Positions 15,894-24,334 of a stretch of DNA of 32,772 nucleotides are shown piece by piece. How positions within the stretch are numbered: the stretch's first letter is position 1; every line of letters starts with the position of its first letter. Source of the DNA: an uncultured Prevotella sp. (GTDB lineage Bacteria > Bacteroidota > Bacteroidia > Bacteroidales > Bacteroidaceae); NCBI GenBank assembly GCA_938028745.1, contig CALIZL010000084.1, positions 1 through 32,772 of the forward strand, in the 5' to 3' direction. Both the position numbers and the translations under genes were made by a program. The notes beneath the pieces were generated by a model. That model saw nothing but the letters and a program-made list of their open reading frames with translations. It was not told where the DNA came from and ran no database searches.

Positions 15894-18800
15894 TTACTTC
15901 TTCACCACCTTCATCATCTCTTCAACGGCCCTAACCAGTTGTCGGTCGTATCCGTTGAGATAGTCTTCGGGGGTGTTATACACTTCGATGTCGGGGTCGA
16001 GCTGAGTGTTTTCGCCATAATTGCCACGCATGTCGCGACATCCCACCTGCGGAATGCCGAACACGATGGAGGGGTCGAGCAGACTTTCCCACCAAACGGC
16101 GGTCATGGTTCCTGCAACGGGCGTGCCTATCAGCTTGCCAATGCCCAACTCTTTGTACACCCAGGGGAAACCGTGGCCGTTGCTGTAATCGTCTTCGCAC
16201 ACCATTACGCACGAGGGCTTGGTCCATTTGTTAAAGGGGTCGCTACCCACATATCGTCCGTTAGGCACAAATTGCTGGTATTCTTTGCCGCTGAGCAGCG
16301 TGCAAAGGTCATCGTGTAGCCATCCTCCGCCGTTGTGACGTTCGTCTACGATAACGGCATCTCTGCGTCGGTTGGTGTCGCTAAGCAGTTCGAGGTACAC
16401 TTGACGGAAGCTTGAGCTGTTCATTGCCTTAACGTGTACGTAGGCCAAACGGCCTCCCGAAAGGCTATCAACAAGGTGGCGGTTGTGGTCTACCCAACGT
16501 TTGTACAGCAACTCTTGTTGTTCGCCTGCCGAGATGGGACGTATAACCACGTCGAAACGTTTCTTTCCCTTGGGGTTGAATACCGAGACGCGCACGGGTT
16601 TGCCTGCTTTGCCATCGAGCAAGGGGTAATAGTCTTTACCTTGCAGAATGCTGTCGCCGTCTATCTTCTCGATGATGCAGCCCGGCGTAACCTTTGTGTT
16701 GCGCACGGCAAATGGTCCGCGTTTGATTACTTCTTGCACGCGAAGGCCGTCGCCCTGATACTCGGTATCGAAGAAAAGGCCCAATTCTGCCGTTTGCAGT
16801 TTCGGAGCTGTGCCCCAATAGCGTGCGCCAGTGTGCGAGGCGTTCAGTTCGCCCAACATTTCGCTGAGCATTTCGCTGAAATCGAAGTTGTTGTTGATGT
16901 GGGGGAGGAACTTTTCGTACACCTTACGATAGTTGGCCCAGTCTACTCCGTGCAGCGTAGGTACGTAGAACTTATCCTTAACTTGCTGCCATACATGGTT
17001 GAACATGTATTGTCTTTCGGCGTAGGGCTTGAAGTTGAAACGCGCCTCGAACTCAATGTTCTTGCTTGTGTTGCTACCCAAGTCGATCTTCTTGATGGCG
17101 TTGTAGGTGCAGAGGTACAAGTTGCGGAAGTCTTTGTCGGGGATGAACTCGCCGCCGCCCACGTTCTTCATCACGAGGGCCGTTTTGTTTTCGCTAATTT
17201 CGCGTTTCCAAAGGTCGTAGCCGCTCTCAAAAGCCGCTTGGTAGTACAATGTGTCGCCGCCATTGCTCAGCACATAGTCGCCCAAGTGCGAAGAGTGGTC
17301 GGTAAGGCGAATAACGCGGTCGCGGCAGTTCTCCAAATCGAACTCCAAAGCCTTCACATCGTCTTTCTTATCTTTCTTAGCCGATCCAAGTTTCAGTTTG
17401 TCTTCTTCTTTTTCTTTCTTGTTTTCATCCTTTTCTTGCACTTCGTTCTTGGCTAGTTCGCGTTCTTCCTTGTTTCGTCTGAACTTTTCGTAAGCGTCGA
17501 GGTCGAAGAACATGATGTAAACGTCGCGTTCGGCACCCCACGAACCATGACTGCGATAGCCGGCGCGGTCGCTAACGAAGAGCATGGCCTTGCCGCCGAG
17601 CACCCATCGGCCACCTGCATCGCTGTAGCCGCTTTGCGTAAGGTTGTGAATTTCGCCCTTTCCATCGGCCTTTACCAAGGCTATGTCAGGACTGTTCCAG
17701 CCGCCAACGCCGATATACGATGAAAGCAACCAGCGACTATCGGGGCTCCAAGCGAAGCCAATGTCGCCATCGGAGTAGGAGTAAACGTACTTTCCGTCCA
17801 TCACCGTGCGCACGGCCTTGCTCTTAATGTCGAGAACGCGCAGGGTAGAGCGGTCTTCGAAGAAGGCGATGCTTTTGCCGTCGGGACTGAAACGAGGCTG
17901 TTGCGAGGTTCGGTCGCTCTTTACCAGCTGCTCTTCTTCCAGTTGAGTGGCGTATGCAAAGCTTTTTTCCTTGTCTAGTTTCAGCTTTGTGCGATAGATT
18001 TGCCACAGTCCGCCGCGTTCTGATGCGTAAACGATGCTGCGCCCGTCGGGTGCAAATTGTATCTCGCGCTCTTGTTCGGGCGTGTCGGTTATCTGTTTGG
18101 TGGTGCGATAGTTGTTAGACGTAACATACACGTCGCCATGCAGCACAAAGGCCAGCTCTTTGCCGTCGGGCGAAAGTGCGATCTCCGTTGCGCCCGTAAA
18201 AAGCGTTTGCCTGTCAAGGTCTGTGTCTATTTTGTCGGTTACGATGTTCACTTTCAGTTTCTGCGGTTGCTCGCCTTGTTTCAAGGTATATATCTCACCA
18301 TCATAGCCATAACACAGCGTTCCGTTGTTGGCGGCGGTGAGAAAGCGCACGGGATTGGTGGTGTGGCGAGTAAGTTGTTGCTTGCCAGTGCCGTCGATGT
18401 TGCGCACGTACACGTTAAAGGTGCCGTCTTCTTCGCTCAGATAGTAAAAGGTGTCGCCCTGCGCCGCCCAAACGGGTGTGCGGTCTTCGCCGTTAAAGTT
18501 GGTAAGCTTGGTGTATTTGCCACCGCGGCGCAGCCAAATGTCTCGCGTGATGGGCGAGCGATGGTGCTTACGCCAGGGGTCTTCGTAGCCCTTTTGGTCG
18601 TGATACAGCAAGTCGCCGTTGGGCCGGATGCTGATGTCCATCATGGGAAGAGCCGAGAAAAGGTGGGGTCGGCTGCCGTTGGTGCCCACTTCATACACCT
18701 GCGGGAGCATTCTGTTGGCAAAGATGATGCTCTTGGCCGAGGGCATAATGCTACTGGTGTAAAGCACGGTGTTGTTGTCTTTGAATGCGATGGGTATCTC

Positions 18801-19127
18801 GCTGTTGCTGTTGGTGGTTAGTCTGCGGGGCGTACCGCCTTCGCGTTGCATCACATACACATCCATGCTGCCTTCTCGGTTAGAGCAAAACGCCAGCTGC
18901 TTGCTGTCGGGACTCCACACGGGATGTGTGTCGTAGGCGGCGTTGGTAGTAAGTTGTCGTGCTGTTCCACCCGTTGTAGGAACGGTGTAGATGTCGCCTT
19001 TGTAGGTGAAAGCCACGGAAGAGCCGTCGGGCGAGATGGCGCAATAGCGCATCCACAAAGGACTTTCTTGGGCCGATACCGATGTAGCTAGGGCAAGGGC
19101 CACGATTGTTAGGGTCGTTTTCATCAT
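15894..19127 (-). CDS. Exported tricorn-type protease (S41 family, beta-propeller/PDZ)
   Basis: Starting from MMKTTLTIV at 19127, this is a protein of 1077 residues. The longer frame to 19268 would place the signal peptide internally. The signal peptide ends at about SVSAQE. The N-terminal about 500 residues form WD40/TolB-like propellers with repeated SPDG/SPDSK blades. A Lys/Glu-rich insert precedes a tricorn core: helical C1, ELNASHTGARYW with the likely His, a PDZ-like segment (GCIIEKIDGDSIL) and an S41-like C2 domain. The C2 domain has VIVDERHNGGGW, the nucleophile Ser at about residue 981-982 in YSNGHGFPW, and GENTQLDPDIEV. It probably degrades peptides in the periplasm. Confidence 0.9.
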   Translation of the reverse strand: MMKTTLTIVALALATSVSAQESPLWMRYCAISPDGSSVAFTYKGDIYTVPTTGGTARQLTTNAAYDTHPVWSPDSKQLAFCSNREGSMDVYVMQREGGTPRRLTTNSNSEIPIAFKDNNTVLYTSSIMPSAKSIIFANRMLPQVYEVGTNGSRPHLFSALPMMDISIRPNGDLLYHDQKGYEDPWRKHHRSPITRDIWLRRGGKYTKLTNFNGEDRTPVWAAQGDTFYYLSEEDGTFNVYVRNIDGTGKQQLTRHTTNPVRFLTAANNGTLCYGYDGEIYTLKQGEQPQKLKVNIVTDKIDTDLDRQTLFTGATEIALSPDGKELAFVLHGDVYVTSNNYRTTKQITDTPEQEREIQFAPDGRSIVYASERGGLWQIYRTKLKLDKEKSFAYATQLEEEQLVKSDRTSQQPRFSPDGKSIAFFEDRSTLRVLDIKSKAVRTVMDGKYVYSYSDGDIGFAWSPDSRWLLSSYIGVGGWNSPDIALVKADGKGEIHNLTQSGYSDAGGRWVLGGKAMLFVSDRAGYRSHGSWGAERDVYIMFFDLDAYEKFRRNKEERELAKNEVQEKDENKKEKEEDKLKLGSAKKDKKDDVKALEFDLENCRDRVIRLTDHSSHLGDYVLSNGGDTLYYQAAFESGYDLWKREISENKTALVMKNVGGGEFIPDKDFRNLYLCTYNAIKKIDLGSNTSKNIEFEARFNFKPYAERQYMFNHVWQQVKDKFYVPTLHGVDWANYRKVYEKFLPHINNNFDFSEMLSEMLGELNASHTGARYWGTAPKLQTAELGLFFDTEYQGDGLRVQEVIKRGPFAVRNTKVTPGCIIEKIDGDSILQGKDYYPLLDGKAGKPVRVSVFNPKGKKRFDVVIRPISAGEQQELLYKRWVDHNRHLVDSLSGGRLAYVHVKAMNSSSFRQVYLELLSDTNRRRDAVIVDERHNGGGWLHDDLCTLLSGKEYQQFVPNGRYVGSDPFNKWTKPSCVMVCEDDYSNGHGFPWVYKELGIGKLIGTPVAGTMTAVWWESLLDPSIVFGIPQVGCRDMRGNYGENTQLDPDIEVYNTPEDYLNGYDRQLVRAVEEMMKVVKK

Positions 19128-19248
19128 CAAATATTGGAATGTCTTTATATTATATGCGATTGTTCGGATAGCTGATGGTGGGTCAGGGTGGCGTTTGCGC
19201 CACTTCGTTATGCTGCTCGCGCAAGATGGTTTCCTTGTTATATGGCTG

Positions 19249-19279
19249 CAAATATATTGATTATTCACGAGACAACAAA
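19249..19279 (-). promoter_or_regulatory. Promoter of the tricorn-type protease gene
   Basis: On the minus strand, TTTG (19279-19276) and TATATTTG (19256-19249) are separated by 19 bases, a textbook Bacteroidota promoter. Transcription would begin near 19242, giving a leader of about 115 bases. Confidence 0.75.
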
Positions 19280-19450
19280 GCGGTTGGGGGAGAAAATGTA
19301 ATAAAGTAGATGGGTTTTAAGCTGATGAGTTGGCTGGTTAACAAGTTGGTAGGAAGGTTTTTGGTTAAAAGGTGTACCCTTATAGGGCATTGGTAGCATT
19401 TCATAAAGAAATGTTTTGTTAGCGATTTGAACGTGTTGGGAAGATGCAAA

Positions 19451-19549
19451 ATAACTTTTTCAAAAGCGAATTATGTGCGAAAAATAACTTTTTAAAAAGT
19501 GATTTTCGGGCAATAAATAGCTTTTTAAAAAGTTATTGGTTGCGTTGCT
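19451..19549. repeat. Three tandem 33-bp repeats
   Basis: Units begin at 19451, 19484 and 19517. Each contains a partly self-complementary AACTTTTTAAAAAGT core. The 33-bp period equals 11 codons, so frames on both strands show an 11-residue NNFLKS-type repeat. These frames (82-107 residues) overlap a promoter and are not regarded as genes. Confidence 0.75.
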
Positions 19550-19737
19550 TTTCGCAGCATGGTGTTTACATACGGCTAGCAAAAGGCATTTTGCGGTGTC
19601 AGGGAGAATGTTTTTGGTGTGATAAGGTTGACTTCTTGCCGCCGTTGTCGGCTTTTGTCTATCGTTTGGCCATATTTGTGCGGTATATGGTGTAAGTATT
19701 GATAGTGCAAAGAAGTATAATAAAGCGTCAAAAATAC

Positions 19738-19768
19738 TTTGAATAATCACCAAAATATAGTATTTTTG
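19738..19768 (+). promoter_or_regulatory. Promoter of the frdCAB operon
   Basis: TTTG (19738-19741) and TATTTTTG (19761-19768) are separated by 19 bases, matching the Bacteroidota consensus. The start would be near 19775, leaving a leader of about 317 bases before frdC. Confidence 0.75.
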
Positions 19769-19774
19769 CAACGT

Positions 19775-20091
19775 GTTACGCATGTAGCATACCTAAATCA
19801 AGGTATTGCCGATGGGCAAAAAGTTTGTTTTTTGTACAGGTTTTAGCCGAAAGCATCGGCCAAACTTGGCGTTTTTATCGTGCAGGGTGTGCGTTGTTCT
19901 TGGGGAGGAGGCGCGTTCCGTGTGTCGAAAGGTAAGGCGCAAACATGCCAAACTAGCCCCCAAAACCATGATGCGCAACGCAAAAGACGGCCCTTTGGCA
20001 CATGGGGATTGCCCAGGCTCGCCTAAAACAAACGCGATAGATAACAGGAAATAATACAAACATAATTAAATAATTAAATTTCAATCAATTT
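19775..20091 (+). promoter_or_regulatory. Long, foldable 5' leader of frdCAB
   Basis: The leader is G+C-richer than typical intergenic DNA in this window. It contains ATACCT/AGGTAT (19789-19794 with 19801-19806) and GCCGA/TCGGC (19846-19850 with 19856-19860). A third hairpin, GCCAA/TTGGC (19859-19863 with 19866-19870), is followed at once by GTTTTT. The last two overlap by two bases and cannot form together, as in an attenuator. No known riboswitch was recognised. An 82-residue frame crosses it but has no protein-like features. Confidence 0.4.
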
Positions 20092-20778
20092 ATGTGGTTA
20101 ATCAATTCTTCTATCGGTAGAAAGGTTGTCATGTCCGTAACCGGCGTGGCGCTCGTTCTGTTCCTGACATTCCATATGTCGATGAACATCGTTGCGCTGT
20201 TCTCTGGCGAGGCATACAACATGGTCTGCGAGTTTTTGGGTGCCAACTGGTATGCCGTAGTTGCCACGCTTGGCCTTGGAGCCTTGACTGTGGCGCACAT
20301 TGTGTATGCCTTCATCCTCACGGCACAAAACCGCAGAGCCCGCGGAAACGAGCGTTACGCCGTTACCAGCAGGCACGAGAAGGTGGAGTGGGCGTCGCAA
20401 AACATGCTTGTTCTGGGTATTATCATCGCCCTAGGCTTGTTGTTGCACCTTTACAACTTCTGGTACAACATGATGTTTGCAGAACTGATTGGCGTGGAAA
20501 TGCAGTTCCATCCAGCCGACGGGTTCGCTTACATCAAGGAAACATTCTCTAATCCCGTTTATGTAGTGCTCTACATCGTGTGGCTTGTGGCCATTTGGTT
20601 CCACCTTTCGCACGGCTTTTGGAGTGCCATGCAAAGCCTTGGCATTAACGGCAAGGTATGGTTCAATCGTTGGAAAACCATCGGCTTGGTTTACACCACG
20701 CTGCTCATGTTGGGTTTCCTCATTGTAGTGTTGGCCTTCGCTTTCGGTTGCGCACCTAGCTTGTGCTGCTGCGCTTAA
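20092..20778 (+). CDS. frdC: Fumarate reductase/succinate dehydrogenase cytochrome b subunit
   Basis: This 228-residue membrane anchor belongs to the di-heme, single-subunit (Bacteroidota/Wolinella-like) type. It binds heme b and quinol and holds FrdAB on the inner membrane. It begins MWLINSSIGRKVVMSVTGVAL, and about five hydrophobic helices are visible. Candidate heme-ligand histidines lie in FLTFHMSMN, LTVAHIVYAF, LLLHLYNF and AIWFHLSHGFWSAMQ. It is followed by frdA after 29 bases. In Prevotella this complex reduces fumarate to succinate during fermentation. Confidence 0.93.
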   Translation: MWLINSSIGRKVVMSVTGVALVLFLTFHMSMNIVALFSGEAYNMVCEFLGANWYAVVATLGLGALTVAHIVYAFILTAQNRRARGNERYAVTSRHEKVEWASQNMLVLGIIIALGLLLHLYNFWYNMMFAELIGVEMQFHPADGFAYIKETFSNPVYVVLYIVWLVAIWFHLSHGFWSAMQSLGINGKVWFNRWKTIGLVYTTLLMLGFLIVVLAFAFGCAPSLCCCA

Positions 20779-20807
20779 ATCATGATATGTATAAAAAGAT
20801 AAAGATT

Positions 20808-22790
20808 ATGGCTATTAAAATAGATTCGAGAATTCCCGAAGGACCCGTAGCTGAGAAATGGACTAACTATAAAGCCCACCAGCGACTGGTTAACCCCAAG
20901 AATAAACTCAAACTCGACGTTATTGTGGTGGGAACTGGTCTTGCCGGTGCTAGTGCAGCTGCTTCGCTGGGCGAAATGGGTTTCAATGTGCTGAACTTCT
21001 GCATACAAGACTCGCCCCGTAGGGCACACTCCATCGCCGCACAAGGTGGTATCAACGCCGCAAAGAACTATCAAAACGACGGCGACTCGGTGTATCGCCT
21101 ATTCTACGACACCGTAAAGGGTGGCGACTATCGTGCTCGCGAGGCCAACGTTTACCGCTTGGCCGAGGTTAGCAACAGCATTATCGACCAATGTGTGGCG
21201 CAAGGCGTACCCTTCGCACGCGAATACGGCGGCATGTTGGCCAACCGTTCGTTCGGTGGAGCGCAGGTAAGCCGTACGTTCTACGCCAAAGGACAAACAG
21301 GACAGCAACTCTTGTTGGGTGCATATTCGGCCCTAAGTTGCCAAGTGCATGCAGGAAAGGTGAAACTGTACACGCGTTACGAGATGGAAGACGTGGTTAT
21401 CGTTGACGACCGCGCACGTGGTATCATCGCCAAGAACCTTGTTACAGGTAAGTTAGAACGTTTCTCGGCCAACGCCGTGGTTATTGCTACCGGTGGATAT
21501 GGCAACGCCTACTTCCTTTCTACCAACGCAATGGGCTGCAACTGCACCGCCGCCATACAGTGTTACCGCAAGGGAGCTTACTTTGCCAACCCTGCCTACG
21601 TGCAAATTCACCCCACTTGTATTCCCGTACACGGCGACAAGCAGTCTAAACTGACGTTGATGTCTGAGTCGTTGCGTAACGACGGCCGTATCTGGGTGCC
21701 CAAGAAGATTGAAGACGCTAAGGCATTGCAGGCTGGACAAAAGCGTGGTTCGGACATTCCCGAAGAAGATCGCGACTATTACTTGGAGCGTCGCTATCCC
21801 GCCTTCGGCAACTTGGTGCCTCGCGACGTGGCTTCGCGTGCCGCCAAAGAGCGTTGCGACAAGGGATTTGGTGTTAACAACACGGGTCTTGCTGTGTTCC
21901 TCGATTTCTCTGAGAGCATCGAACGCCTTGGACTTGAGGCCATTCAGCAGCGTTATGGCAACCTCTTCGACATGTACGAAGAGATTACCGACGTTAATCC
22001 GGGCGAATTGGCCAACGAGATTAACGGCGTGAAGTATTACAACCCGATGATGATTTACCCTGCCATACACTACACGATGGGTGGCATCTGGGTAGATTAT
22101 GAGCTGATGACCTCTATTAAGGGTCTTTTCGCCATCGGCGAGTGCAACTTCTCCGACCACGGAGCAAACCGCTTGGGTGCATCGGCACTGATGCAAGGTC
22201 TGGCCGACGGCTACTTTGTGCTGCCTTACACCATCCAGAACTACTTGGCCGACCAAGCTATTTGGCCACGCCTTTCTACCGACCTGCCCGAATTTGCGGA
22301 GGCCGAGAAGGGTGTGCAAGACGAAATAGACAGGCTGATGGGCATTCAAGGTCAGCGTTCGGTAGACTCGATACACAAGGAACTGGGCCATATCCTATGG
22401 GAACACGTGGGTATGGGTCGCACGGCCGAGGGTCTGCGCGAGGGTATCAAGAAGTTGAAAGAGCTGCGTAAGGAGTTTGACAGCAACCTCTTTATCCCTG
22501 GTTCGAAAGAAGGTTTGAACGTTGAACTTGACAAGGCTATCCACCTGCGCGACTTTATCATTATGGGCGAGCTCGAAGCCTACGACGCACTTTCGCGTAA
22601 CGAGAGTTGCGGCGGACACTTCCGCGAGGAATACCAAACGGAAGAGGGTGAGGCCAAACGCGACGACGAGAACTTCTTCTACGTTGGTTGCTGGAAGTAT
22701 CAAGGCAACGACACCACCGAGCCCGAACTCATTAAGGAGCCTCTGGAATACGAAGCGATAAAGGTTCAAACACGTAACTATAAGCAATAA
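20808..22790 (+). CDS. frdA: Fumarate reductase/succinate dehydrogenase flavoprotein subunit
   Basis: The start is at MAIKIDSRIPEGPVAEKW (ATG 20808), giving 660 residues. The ATG at 20787 would add seven residues. The dinucleotide-binding motif GTGLAGASAAASLGEMG comes first, then the covalent FAD site at H74 in RRAHSIAAQGG. Substrate-site motifs HPTCIPVHGD, ESLRNDGRIW and SDHGANRLGASALMQG follow. It catalyses fumarate/succinate interconversion on the cytoplasmic side, passing electrons through FrdB. It is the central gene of frdCAB. Confidence 0.96.
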   Translation: MAIKIDSRIPEGPVAEKWTNYKAHQRLVNPKNKLKLDVIVVGTGLAGASAAASLGEMGFNVLNFCIQDSPRRAHSIAAQGGINAAKNYQNDGDSVYRLFYDTVKGGDYRAREANVYRLAEVSNSIIDQCVAQGVPFAREYGGMLANRSFGGAQVSRTFYAKGQTGQQLLLGAYSALSCQVHAGKVKLYTRYEMEDVVIVDDRARGIIAKNLVTGKLERFSANAVVIATGGYGNAYFLSTNAMGCNCTAAIQCYRKGAYFANPAYVQIHPTCIPVHGDKQSKLTLMSESLRNDGRIWVPKKIEDAKALQAGQKRGSDIPEEDRDYYLERRYPAFGNLVPRDVASRAAKERCDKGFGVNNTGLAVFLDFSESIERLGLEAIQQRYGNLFDMYEEITDVNPGELANEINGVKYYNPMMIYPAIHYTMGGIWVDYELMTSIKGLFAIGECNFSDHGANRLGASALMQGLADGYFVLPYTIQNYLADQAIWPRLSTDLPEFAEAEKGVQDEIDRLMGIQGQRSVDSIHKELGHILWEHVGMGRTAEGLREGIKKLKELRKEFDSNLFIPGSKEGLNVELDKAIHLRDFIIMGELEAYDALSRNESCGGHFREEYQTEEGEAKRDDENFFYVGCWKYQGNDTTEPELIKEPLEYEAIKVQTRNYKQ

Positions 22791-22808
22791 TTAAGTTAAC
22801 GAGTTGAC

Positions 22809-22834
22809 AAGTTGACGGGTTAACTCGTCAACTT
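22809..22834. other. 26-bp palindrome between frdA and frdB
   Basis: AAGTTGACG at the left end and CGTCAACTT at the right flank a central GTTAAC, giving a near-perfect 26-bp inverted repeat with one G-T pair. It belongs to the window's GTTAAC/GTTGAC low-complexity family. In the operon mRNA it could form a hairpin that affects frdB expression. Confidence 0.5.
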
Positions 22835-22851
22835 AAACAAAAGTAAATCAC

Positions 22852-23607
22852 ATGGACAAAAATATAAGTTTCACACTTAAAGTGTGGCGTCAGAATGGAC
22901 CCAAAGCCAAAGGGCATTTTGATACGTTCGAAATGAAAGATATACCTGGCGACACTTCGTTCTTAGAGATGCTCGACATCCTTAACGAACAGCTTATCGA
23001 GGCACGCCAAGAGCCTTTCGTATTCGACCACGACTGTCGCGAAGGCATCTGCGGTATGTGTTCGCTCTACATCAACGGCCATCCGCACGGCCCTGCTACG
23101 GGTGCAACCACCTGTCAGCTCTACATGCGTCGCTTTAACGATGGCGACGTGATTACCGTCGAACCTTGGCGTTCGGCTGGTTTCCCTGTCATTAAAGACT
23201 GCATGGTAGACCGCGGCGCATTCGATAAGATTATCCAAGCAGGCGGTTACACCACCATTCGCACGGGTCAGCCCCAAGATGCCAACGCCATCCTCATCCC
23301 CAAGGAAGATGCCGACGAGGCAATGGACTGCGCAACGTGCATCGGTTGCGGCGCTTGCGTTGCCGCTTGCAAGAATGGTTCGGCCATGCTTTTCGTTAGT
23401 TCGAAGGTTAGTCAGCTGGCATTGTTGCCCCAAGGAAAGCCCGAGGCTGCCAAACGCGCCAAGGCAATGGTGATGACGATGGAAGAGTTGGGCTTTGGAA
23501 ACTGCACCAACACCCGCGCTTGCGAGGCCGAATGCCCCAAGAACGAGTCTATCGCCAACATCGCACGCCTTAACCGCGAGTTTATTTCGGCTAAGTTGGC
23601 CGACTAA
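22852..23607 (+). CDS. frdB: Fumarate reductase/succinate dehydrogenase iron-sulfur subunit
   Basis: This 251-residue subunit relays electrons between the membrane hemes and the FAD. All three clusters have their ligands. The [2Fe-2S] set is C62, C67, C70 and C88. The [4Fe-4S] set is C160, C163, C166 in CATCIGCGAC. The [3Fe-4S] set includes C218, C224 and C228 region cysteines (CTNTRACEAECP), together with C169/C173 in the usual crossed arrangement. It is the last gene of the operon. Confidence 0.96.
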   Translation: MDKNISFTLKVWRQNGPKAKGHFDTFEMKDIPGDTSFLEMLDILNEQLIEARQEPFVFDHDCREGICGMCSLYINGHPHGPATGATTCQLYMRRFNDGDVITVEPWRSAGFPVIKDCMVDRGAFDKIIQAGGYTTIRTGQPQDANAILIPKEDADEAMDCATCIGCGACVAACKNGSAMLFVSSKVSQLALLPQGKPEAAKRAKAMVMTMEELGFGNCTNTRACEAECPKNESIANIARLNREFISAKLAD

Positions 23608-23645
23608 ACGCAACGGGGTAACCAAACCTGCGCATCGAACATCTA

Positions 23646-23665
23646 CACTTGCCTAAGCGCAAGTG
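23646..23665. other. Small hairpin after frdB
   Basis: CACTTGC (23646-23652) pairs with GCAAGTG (23659-23665), with a 6-base loop. It lies 38 bases after the frdB stop and 28 before a stronger terminator hairpin. It may stabilise the mRNA 3' end. Confidence 0.4.
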
Positions 23666-23693
23666 CGGATGTCTCGCTTGTGCGTAATCATGT

Positions 23694-23734
23694 GAGAACG
23701 TTCTATGGCCTTTGCCTTAGAACGTTCTCGCGTT
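23694..23734 (+). terminator. Terminator of frdCAB
   Basis: GAGAACGTTCTA (23694-23705) and TAGAACGTTCTC (23718-23729) form a perfect 12-bp stem with a 12-base loop, followed by GCGTTTTG. Position and shape fit a rho-independent terminator. Each arm also contains the palindrome AGAACGTTCT. Confidence 0.75.
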
Positions 23735-23788
23735 TTGTGTTTAGCCTATTAGTTGGTTGATGAGTTAATAAACCATCAAAATTATTAA

Positions 23789-24259
23789 TCAGCTATAGCT
23801 TATTATTTCCAAGCAATACTTATTAGTAACATCATTTTCCACTGCTGCACCCCATCTAATTTGCTCGATGCTAGAAAGGCTGTCTATTCTATTGTATAGC
23901 TCGTCAATAACTCTCAAAATGGCATCATCATTGATAATAAAGTTAATGATGATTTTGCTTTCCCATTTTTTTGAGTCGGCATCAATCTTCTTAATTATTT
24001 CTGCCAAGCTATTTCCATTTATTGTAGAAAGGTATATTTTACTAGCCAAAGGCAGGTCGATAAAGTCTGCCGTTACTAATGGTATTAGTACTTGTATGTT
24101 CCTTCTGTAGCCCGCACTACAATGCATCTGTTCAACCTTGTCTTTCAAACAGGTTTTTTCATAGTCACTTATAGTGCTGCTACTTAAATCTAACTCTATA
24201 CCTTTTTTGTTAAACGTCTCAGATTCGAGAATACTACTTATTACATCAAATTTATTCAT
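23789..24259 (-). CDS. Hypothetical protein, second gene of an unrecognised pair
   Basis: This is a 156-residue acidic, soluble-looking protein without signal peptide or membrane segment. The middle contains a hydrophobic strand pattern (IQVLIPLVTADFIDLPLASKIYLS, KIIINFIIND). No family was recognised. It lies 75 bases downstream of the 525-residue gene on the same strand, probably in the same transcript. Both are clearly lower in G+C than the neighbouring frd genes, suggesting acquisition. A role with its partner is inferred only from position. Confidence 0.6.
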   Translation of the reverse strand: MNKFDVISSILESETFNKKGIELDLSSSTISDYEKTCLKDKVEQMHCSAGYRRNIQVLIPLVTADFIDLPLASKIYLSTINGNSLAEIIKKIDADSKKWESKIIINFIINDDAILRVIDELYNRIDSLSSIEQIRWGAAVENDVTNKYCLEIISYS

Positions 24260-24334
24260 AGGCGATAAAGATGTTTAAAGGGTTCTACATTAATTGTAAG
24301 CTCTTTTTGCGTCTTATGTTTAACGCGGTGATTA

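Noticed and set aside
19444..19783. 83- and 107-residue frames around the 33-bp repeats
   Set aside because: The 11-residue periodicity is produced by the 33-bp repeat, and the frames overlap the frd promoter.
19806..20054. 82-residue frame in the frd leader
   Set aside because: It lies wholly in the 5' leader, has no recognisable domain, and the opposite strand is equally open.
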